From an uncultured Blautia sp. (GTDB lineage: Bacteria > Bacillota > Clostridia > Lachnospirales > Lachnospiraceae): a stretch of DNA of 15,103 nucleotides. A program made the translations under genes and the position numbers. Shown here one piece after another: positions 6,284 to 12,409 of the stretch (positions are counted from its first letter, which is position 1; each line of letters begins with the position of its first letter). Location of the stretch: assembly GCA_900547615.1 (NCBI GenBank), contig URHH01000056.1, positions 1 to 15,103 on the forward strand, in the 5' to 3' direction. Below the pieces are notes generated by a model, which made no database searches, was not told the origin of the DNA, and saw nothing but the letters and a program-made list of their open reading frames with translations.

Positions 6284-6867
6284 AAGAAAACAGAATAAAG
6301 AAAGCAGCGGCAGGTTTCTGTCTGGGCGGCCTTTTATGTATGGGAACAACTGCTGCATATTTCACAGATTTTAAAGAAACCGTAAATTCATTCGAAGCAG
6401 GGCACAATACAACAGGGATTGAGGAGGAGTTTCCCGCGCCTTCCCCTCAGCCTCTTGATAAAAATCCGGAATATAAAAAGACGGTATGGGTTTCAAATGG
6501 AACGATAGGGGAGACAGACCACGCAGTTCCCTGTTATGTTCGGCTTTCTCTTTCCTATTCGGACTCTGATATAGGAAAAGCCGTGAGTCTTTTAAACTTA
6601 AATACAAACGAGTGGATTTATAATGAGAAAGATGGATTTTATTATTACGGGAAGGTACTGGCTCCGGGTGAGAAGACCGAACCGCTTTTTACAGGTTTTC
6701 GCATAGATTCTGACAAAATAGAAGAAAAATACAAAGAGCAGATTTCGGAATTTCGTATTTATGTATACGAAGAGTCTGTTCAGTCTGAAGGATTTGCAGA
6801 TTATCAGGAGGCGTGGAAGCATTATCTGAATCCCGTTTCTACAGGCAAAGGGGGGAAAGACCGTTGA
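6280..6867 (+). CDS. TasA/CalY-like secreted protein 2
   Basis: This 195-residue paralogue of the previous protein begins with a SipW-type signal, CMGTTAAYFTD (20-30), followed by VNSFEAG. It keeps the shared core YYYGKVLAPGEKTEPLF (about 6640-6690) and the ending motif (YQEAWKHYLNP) seen as FQKYLNQ in protein 1. It differs in a Pro/Glu-rich insert after the mature N-terminus (EEEFPAPSPQPLD), which may space or modify the subunit interface. There is no membrane anchor or sorting tail. It could be a second filament subunit, a cap or an assembly factor like TapA; the sequence does not decide. Both junctions are 4-base overlaps, ATGA upstream and TTGA downstream. Confidence 0.83.
   Translation: MKENRIKKAAAGFCLGGLLCMGTTAAYFTDFKETVNSFEAGHNTTGIEEEFPAPSPQPLDKNPEYKKTVWVSNGTIGETDHAVPCYVRLSLSYSDSDIGKAVSLLNLNTNEWIYNEKDGFYYYGKVLAPGEKTEPLFTGFRIDSDKIEEKYKEQISEFRIYVYEESVQSEGFADYQEAWKHYLNPVSTGKGGKDR
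6847..6866 (+). promoter_or_regulatory. Ribosome binding site and TTG start deciding the third TasA-like gene
   Basis: AAAGGGGGG (6847-6855) lies eight bases before TTG 6864. The TTG overlaps the previous TGA as TTGA, repeating the 4-base overlaps of the other junctions, and places a normal MKKN signal peptide at the N-terminus. An in-frame GTG at 6813 would add 17 residues lying before the signal. TTG is a weak start, so this protein may be made in smaller amounts than its neighbours. Confidence 0.75.
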
Positions 6868-8096
6868 AAAAGAACATTTATAAAATCATAGCGGTAGGAG
6901 CGGCAGCCCTGGCGATACTTGGATTTTCCGGAGCATATGCTTCTTTTTCCGATTCTGTGACTGTAAAAAACCGTGTTGTAACAGGAGACGTCAATATTTC
7001 TCTGAAAGAATACCAGAAGAAAAACGGAAAAGAAACTGAATATAAAAATCCTGTGGAAATTCTTCCGGGGGATTTTGTTTCCAAAATACCACGAATAAAA
7101 AACATGGGAATGCCCTGCTGGATTCGTACAAAGCTTTCTTTTCAGAACAGCAGCGCAGAGGAAGAAGGATTAAAAGAAGAATATATTCAGGGAATTTCAA
7201 AAGACTGGAAAAAAATAGGAGAATATTATTACTATACAAAAATTCTGGGATCCGGAAAAAGCATTGATTTTTTTACAGGGATTACCATTCCCGCTTCCTG
7301 GACAGAAGCACACAGTGGCCAGAAATTGCAGGTGAGCCTTCAGACAGACGCCATACAGGCGGCAAATTTTACTCCTGATTTTCAGGCGATGTCTCCCTGG
7401 GGAAATCAGGCCATAGAAAAATGTATTCATGAGACAAACGGAAATACACAGTGTGAACTGGACAATGTAAAATTAAGTGTAAAATTTAACGGAGATGCCC
7501 AGAAGCTTCTTGCTGTTCCGGACGACTTTTTCCGAAACTTCGGGGAAATCATGCCGGGAGATGTTAAGAAAGATACCATTGTCATCTCTAATACCGATAA
7601 AAAAGAGGTGGAAATCTTATTCTATACAGGAATCCCGAATCAGACCAAAGAGCAGACGGCGCTTCTTGAGAAGCTTTCTCTTTCCGTTTCCATGAACGGC
7701 AAAAATTTATATAAAGGGAATTTAAAAGCTTCTTCTCTAGGAAAACCGGTTTCCCTCGGAAAATTTGGAACAAATGCGAAAGGTACGCTTGAATTTTCTG
7801 TTTCAGCTCCGGCGGATTTAAAAAATACGGAGGCGCTTAGAGATGCATCTGTCAACTGGACCTTCGCAGTAAAAGGCAAAGAACAGGGAACCGGACTTTC
7901 CCCAAGCGGAAAACCTTCCAATCCTGACAATTCATCGGCAGATTACGAAGATTCACAAAAAGGATATAATGGCGTCTCCTCTGTGAAAACAGGCGATGAA
8001 TCCTCTGTTTTGCCAATGGTCATTTTACTTGTTCTTTCAGCAGGAACCGGCATTTTCTATCTTGTTATAAAGAAGAAAGGAGATAAAAAAATATGA
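6864..8096 (+). CDS. TasA-like protein 3 with second domain and wall-sorting tail, probable fibre anchor
   Basis: This 410-residue protein starts with a SipW-type signal (FSGAYASFSD, about 21-30) and a TasA-like domain to about residue 185 that keeps YYYTKIL and DAIQAANF. A second beta-rich domain (about 190-355) includes IMPGDVKKDTIVISN, the P-G-D segment typical of TasA/camelysin-type sandwiches, suggesting domain duplication. A Ser/Pro/Asn linker leads to VKTGDE (374-379), a hydrophobic segment and KKKGDKK, a KTGD-type sortase signal. The likely role is to fix the fibre to peptidoglycan, like a basal pilin; this is inferred. No sortase is encoded in the window. The start is TTG 6864 for the reasons given for its ribosome binding site. 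Its stop overlaps the next ATG by four bases. Confidence 0.85.
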   Translation: MKKNIYKIIAVGAAALAILGFSGAYASFSDSVTVKNRVVTGDVNISLKEYQKKNGKETEYKNPVEILPGDFVSKIPRIKNMGMPCWIRTKLSFQNSSAEEEGLKEEYIQGISKDWKKIGEYYYYTKILGSGKSIDFFTGITIPASWTEAHSGQKLQVSLQTDAIQAANFTPDFQAMSPWGNQAIEKCIHETNGNTQCELDNVKLSVKFNGDAQKLLAVPDDFFRNFGEIMPGDVKKDTIVISNTDKKEVEILFYTGIPNQTKEQTALLEKLSLSVSMNGKNLYKGNLKASSLGKPVSLGKFGTNAKGTLEFSVSAPADLKNTEALRDASVNWTFAVKGKEQGTGLSPSGKPSNPDNSSADYEDSQKGYNGVSSVKTGDESSVLPMVILLVLSAGTGIFYLVIKKKGDKKI

Positions 8097-10825
8097 AAAA
8101 AGCATTTGTAAGCCTTCTTCTTTCTGCTGCTTTGTGCAGCACCAGCATTCCGGTATTTTCTTTTTCTCAGGACGAGGCAGTTTTTGAGGACTCCGAAATA
8201 GAAGCTTTTGATCCTTTAGAAGAAGAATCGGGAGAAACGATTCCCCAGGAGACACCTGAGCCGGACGAAGAATATGTTCCGGATTTTCAGCCGGAAATGC
8301 CGGAGGAAGAAATACAGGGAACAGAGCCAGCCGAAATTCCGGAAGAAGAGGCTGGGGAAGAGGTGTTACAGGAAGAAGTTCCTGAAACGCCGCCCGTTAC
8401 TCAGCAGGGAGGATACGAATTTGAAAGTTATCTTCCTGACGGAACGCCGAATTATGTATGGAGGGGAGAAGGGATTCCCGAAGAAGTACCTTTTTTGAAC
8501 ACTTTAGAAGAAGAATATTCTGCAGGGAATTATATGAAAGATGCCATCAGCATGGAGAATAAAAATGCGGGCTGGTCTGATGAAACTTTTTCTTTTCCAG
8601 ATGGAATTCATAAAGAAGAAAACGGAGAATTAAGAGCGTACAAAGGCGGACAGTATTTTAAGGACGGACGATTTGGCCTCGACGGAAAGGTTTATTATGC
8701 AGATGCAGAAGGATACCTTCTTTCCGGCTGGATAAAAATTGCAGACGAAGGTGCAGCGATTAACAGTCTGAAAGCTTCTGATTTTGTGTGGAAATACTGT
8801 GATCCTCAGACGAAAGTCCGACTGGAAGACGGGTATCAGAAAATAAACGGCAGAGGACATTATTTTATTCCGGAGGAATCGGGAAACCTTGCATTTAATA
8901 AATCTTATGCCATAGAAGGACAGTATTACTACTGTGACAAATACGGTATCTGTGATACGGTAAAACTAAAATACGGAAATGTGGTGACAGATGAGGAGGG
9001 AAGCTCCTTAAATGAATATCTCGCGGTAAATCAGCTTCCAAAAGACCATGTGGTGGATATTCAGACCCAGGTAATGGACGGTGCCTACAGCTTTATTCCA
9101 AAGTTTAATAAAAATTCCAGCGTGGAAGTCTTCGGATTTGATCCTGTAGCTCTTCCAGGGGGGAATATATACGGAACGCTCTCCGATGATATGAAAGGAA
9201 GGATTGGCTGCTGGTATAAAAATGTGGGAACGTATAACGGAAGGCAGATTGATATAAAATGCACCATTACGGATTATACCTTTTATTCCCTTGAGGGAGA
9301 ACAGGAAATAGGATATTTTCAGGTAGATACGCAGAAAATCGGATTAAATGCCACAAATACAAAGGACATTTCCGCAAATATGGAATTTTTTGACCATGAA
9401 ACAGGAAAGCCTGTCAAAATAAAAGGATTTGCTACTTTTTCAGATATAGACATTCGTCAGGGAGTCGAGATTCTCTCTCCTGTAGACGAGGTATTTGTGA
9501 CAAAAGACTGTAAGCTTTATAAATCTCCGGGAAGCAATCTTTTCACCGCACCGTGGAAGCTTTTCAATACGGTAGATTCTGATACGGATTTCCAGGTGCA
9601 GGCAAATTATTATTCTTATAATCTTGCTTATCGGTTTTATTCCGGCTGTGAAAATTACTGCTTTTCCGATGGAAGCTCTGTAAACGGAGAATCCCGCCAG
9701 GTATGGAAAAACGGATATACCGGAAATGTAGCGGAGTATGATATTGTAAATGAAGAAGAAGGGTGTCTCTGGCAGGGCTGGCAGGGATTGTACTGTGGGC
9801 GCATGGGACGTGTTTCTTTATCGGAGCCTCTTTCCAAAACAGTCAGCGATTCCGATGAAAAAGATACATCGGAAAATACCCTGAAAGACAGAGAAGAACA
9901 TTTTACTTATAAATTAAGCCATTATGTGCCTTATGAAATGGAAATGTTTCATTATGCTTCGTATGCCATTTACGATGAAGTGCATAAAGATCTCACCGTT
10001 TATTCGGAATCCTGTAAGGTTCTTCTTGATGATGGAACAGACGTATCCCAATGGTTTCAGATTTTGACAGAGGGTCAGAAGGTATCCTTCTCTGTGAAAC
10101 CCGAAATAGCGGCAAAAGAAGAATTTTACGATAAAACATATCATTGTTATATTGAGGTTTCCATTTCTTCCGATACAGATTTAAGCAAATACGAAGGCGA
10201 CGTATATTCTGTGAAAAACAGAGGTCACGTAGTCATGAACCGGGCGCAGGGAGAAGAGAAAAAGGACAGCAATGAAGTACAGACCCTTCTGATTCTTCCA
10301 AAGGGCGAGATCACCGTCACAAAACGTATCCGGGAAGAGGACATTACATGGGCGCATGGAAATCCCGTATTTTTCTTTGTGGCAGAGGGAACCGATTACA
10401 GCGGAGTTTCTCATAAATACGAGGATTATGTGGTGTTTACAAAAGACGATTATAAAAAGGAGGAGGACGGATATATTTCTTTGAGTACCGTTTTTGAGGA
10501 GCTTCCTCTTGGGGAGTATGAAGTATATGAGAAAAATGCGCTTCGCTATTATCTTTCAGAAGCCCAGGCGGACACGGAAAATATGACGATAGAAACAGGA
10601 AAGACACCTTCCTACGGACTGGAGCCAAAGGAAACTGCATATGGAAAGACAAGCCTTACAGCAGAAAAATTCGAGGCAGGCATTACCTTTGAAAATGAAA
10701 AGCAGAGATACGACGGATACAGTCACAGTTCTGTCGTAACGAATACCATTTCCTTTTCTCCTGCCAAAGAAACTCCTGAATCTTCTGAAACAGAAATGAT
10801 AACAGAATTCACATCGGGAAAATAA
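8093..10825 (+). CDS. Large secreted adhesin with fimbrial isopeptide and Cna-B/SpaA-like domains
   Basis: The 910-residue product has a Sec signal (1 to about 25, ending FSFSQ), an acidic Glu/Pro-rich stretch (about 26-105), and a segment at about 180-215 resembling cell-wall-binding repeats (GQYFKDGRFG, GKVYYADAEGYLLSGW). The module at about 340-480 (VGTYNGRQIDIK, FFDHETGKPVKIKG, FSDIDIRQGVE) looks like a conserved part of Gram-positive surface proteins, which I cannot name. A fimbrial D2-type isopeptide domain follows, with candidate residues Lys607, Asp628/Glu629 and Asn709. The last domain (about 739-872) fits a Cna-B/SpaA fold with Lys744, Glu813 and Asn868. Unlike most such proteins it ends without a sorting motif or membrane segment, so it must be held by partners or wall binding, or be released. 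As last gene of the SipW operon (AAGGAG 8077-8082, ATGA overlap), it may be the fibre tip or matrix adhesin. Confidence 0.82.
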   Translation: MKKAFVSLLLSAALCSTSIPVFSFSQDEAVFEDSEIEAFDPLEEESGETIPQETPEPDEEYVPDFQPEMPEEEIQGTEPAEIPEEEAGEEVLQEEVPETPPVTQQGGYEFESYLPDGTPNYVWRGEGIPEEVPFLNTLEEEYSAGNYMKDAISMENKNAGWSDETFSFPDGIHKEENGELRAYKGGQYFKDGRFGLDGKVYYADAEGYLLSGWIKIADEGAAINSLKASDFVWKYCDPQTKVRLEDGYQKINGRGHYFIPEESGNLAFNKSYAIEGQYYYCDKYGICDTVKLKYGNVVTDEEGSSLNEYLAVNQLPKDHVVDIQTQVMDGAYSFIPKFNKNSSVEVFGFDPVALPGGNIYGTLSDDMKGRIGCWYKNVGTYNGRQIDIKCTITDYTFYSLEGEQEIGYFQVDTQKIGLNATNTKDISANMEFFDHETGKPVKIKGFATFSDIDIRQGVEILSPVDEVFVTKDCKLYKSPGSNLFTAPWKLFNTVDSDTDFQVQANYYSYNLAYRFYSGCENYCFSDGSSVNGESRQVWKNGYTGNVAEYDIVNEEEGCLWQGWQGLYCGRMGRVSLSEPLSKTVSDSDEKDTSENTLKDREEHFTYKLSHYVPYEMEMFHYASYAIYDEVHKDLTVYSESCKVLLDDGTDVSQWFQILTEGQKVSFSVKPEIAAKEEFYDKTYHCYIEVSISSDTDLSKYEGDVYSVKNRGHVVMNRAQGEEKKDSNEVQTLLILPKGEITVTKRIREEDITWAHGNPVFFFVAEGTDYSGVSHKYEDYVVFTKDDYKKEEDGYISLSTVFEELPLGEYEVYEKNALRYYLSEAQADTENMTIETGKTPSYGLEPKETAYGKTSLTAEKFEAGITFENEKQRYDGYSHSSVVTNTISFSPAKETPESSETEMITEFTSGK

Positions 10826-10827
10826 AC

Positions 10828-10856
10828 TGGACAAAAAACCATAAATCATGTAAAAT
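10828..10856 (+). promoter_or_regulatory. Promoter-like sequence upstream of miaB
   Basis: TGGACA (10828-10833) and TAAAAT (10851-10856) are separated by exactly 17 bases and start three bases after the adhesin stop. The predicted start near 10863 lies before the terminator at 10874, so transcripts from here must pass the hairpin to reach miaB. Confidence 0.55.
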
Positions 10857-10869
10857 ACACTGTAGTGTA
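10856..10869. promoter_or_regulatory. Dyad symmetry at the predicted miaB transcription start
   Basis: TACACTGTAGTGTA has 6-bp arms around a central GT. It overlaps the last base of the -10 and the predicted start site, where a repressor could bind. I cannot assign a regulator. Confidence 0.35.
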
Positions 10870-10873
10870 ACCG

Positions 10874-10908
10874 GACAACCCCAAAAGATTTCTTCTGGGG
10901 TTGTCTTT
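10874..10908 (+). terminator. Intrinsic terminator between the adhesin gene and miaB
   Basis: GACAACCCC (10874-10882) pairs perfectly with GGGGTTGTC (10897-10905), and the stem may extend inward through AAGA/TCTT pairs. A short CTTT tail follows. It probably ends the surface operon but also lies inside the possible miaB leader. Confidence 0.85.
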
Positions 10909-10932
10909 ATGCCGTTTCAGAAAGGATAACAT

Positions 10933-12378
10933 ATGTTTAATGAACTTGATTTTAAAGAAATAGATCTGACAAAAGAAGCTCCTTTAGAGGAGACAAAAAG
11001 ACAGTATTATTATATTGCGAAAGTCCGCGGACTGATCGCACAGAAAAAAACAGAGGCGGGGAAAGATTTTACATACTGCCTTCAGACATTTGGCTGTCAG
11101 ATGAATGAAAAACAGTCTGAGGTCGTTGCCGGGATTATGGACGAGATGGGATATGTAAGAAAAGATACAGAAGATGCAGACGTTGTGATCTATAATACCT
11201 GTACCGTAAGGGAAAATGCAAACCTCAAGGTTTACGGACGTCTTGGAAAGCTTCACAACCTGAAAAAACAGAATCCGGATATGAAGATCGTGCTTTTCGG
11301 CTGCATGATGCAGGAGGAACACGTAGTAGAGAAAATTAAGAAGGACTATCCTTTTGTAAATCTTGTATTCGGCACTCATAATATTTTTAAGTTTGCAGAG
11401 CTTTACAGTGAAATGCTTCATACAGACGGTCAGCTGATCGACATCTGGGAGGGAACAGATAAAATTGTAGAGGAACTTCCAACAGAGAGAAATTACACGT
11501 TTAAGTCCGGGGTAAATATCATGTTCGGCTGCAATAATTTCTGCAGTTACTGTATTGTTCCTTATGTAAGAGGAAGAGAAAGGAGCAGAGAACCGGAGGC
11601 TATTGTTGCAGAAATTGAAAGCCTTGTAAAAGACGGCGTGTCTGAAGTCATGCTTCTCGGACAGAATGTAAATTCCTATGGAAAAACTCTTGAAAATCCA
11701 ATTTCTTTCGCAGAGCTTTTAGAGAAAGTGGAAAAAATAGAAGGATTAAAGCGCATTCGTTTCATGACTTCCCACCCAAAGGATTTATCAGACGAACTGA
11801 TCGCTGTTATGGCAAAAAGTAAAAAAATCTGCCACCACCTTCATCTTCCCATGCAGTCAGGCAGCAGCCGTGTATTAAAAGAGATGAACCGCAGATACGA
11901 TAAAGAGAAATACTTAAACCTTGTAGAGAAAATCCGCACAGCCATTCCGGATATTTCTCTTACAACTGATATTATAGTGGGCTTTCCGGGAGAGACAGAA
12001 GAAGATTTCCTGGAAACACTGGATGTGGTAGACAAGGCTTCTTTTGATACTGCTTTTACCTTTATCTATTCAAAGAGAAGCGGAACGCCTGCAGCGAAAA
12101 TGGAAGATCAGATTCCGGAAGATGTGGTAAAGGATCGTTTTAACCGTCTCCTTTCTCTTGTGCAGGAAAAAGGTCGCATCTCTTCCGCCCGTTTTGAGGG
12201 AAGCGTTCAGGAGGTGCTTGTGGAAGAAGAAAGTAAGGAAAAGGGAATTTTCACAGGAAGAACGCAGTATAATCTCCTTGTGCATTTTCCGGGAACAGAG
12301 GAGATGCTTGGCAAGTATGTAAAGGTACACCTTGACACCTGCAAGGGATTCTATTATCTCGGAAGTCTTGTAAAATAA
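10933..12378 (+). CDS. miaB: tRNA-2-methylthio-N6-dimethylallyladenosine synthase (MiaB)
   Basis: MiaB is a radical SAM enzyme that adds the methylthio group to i6A37 in tRNAs reading UNN codons. The 481-residue protein has the family layout: an N-terminal methylthiotransferase domain whose three cysteines (Cys55 in TFGCQMN, Cys90 in NTCTVRE, Cys124 in FGCMMQ) bind the auxiliary iron-sulfur cluster, the radical SAM motif CNNFCSYC (Cys200, Cys204, Cys207), and a C-terminal TRAM domain (about 418-481) that binds tRNA. It is a little longer than the E. coli enzyme because of about 50 extra N-terminal residues, as is usual in Clostridia. ATG 10933 follows AAAGGA (10921-10926) by six bases. Only 31 bases separate it from mutS, so the two are probably co-transcribed. 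Confidence 0.96.
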   Translation: MFNELDFKEIDLTKEAPLEETKRQYYYIAKVRGLIAQKKTEAGKDFTYCLQTFGCQMNEKQSEVVAGIMDEMGYVRKDTEDADVVIYNTCTVRENANLKVYGRLGKLHNLKKQNPDMKIVLFGCMMQEEHVVEKIKKDYPFVNLVFGTHNIFKFAELYSEMLHTDGQLIDIWEGTDKIVEELPTERNYTFKSGVNIMFGCNNFCSYCIVPYVRGRERSREPEAIVAEIESLVKDGVSEVMLLGQNVNSYGKTLENPISFAELLEKVEKIEGLKRIRFMTSHPKDLSDELIAVMAKSKKICHHLHLPMQSGSSRVLKEMNRRYDKEKYLNLVEKIRTAIPDISLTTDIIVGFPGETEEDFLETLDVVDKASFDTAFTFIYSKRSGTPAAKMEDQIPEDVVKDRFNRLLSLVQEKGRISSARFEGSVQEVLVEEESKEKGIFTGRTQYNLLVHFPGTEEMLGKYVKVHLDTCKGFYYLGSLVK

Positions 12379-12409
12379 AAGTTTAAGATACATCAGGAGG
12401 AAATGCAAG

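Noticed and set aside
10856..10869. CopY or BlaI operator
   Set aside because: The cop box needs TACANNTGTA, which this dyad does not have. No copper or beta-lactam gene is nearby, so no regulator was assigned.
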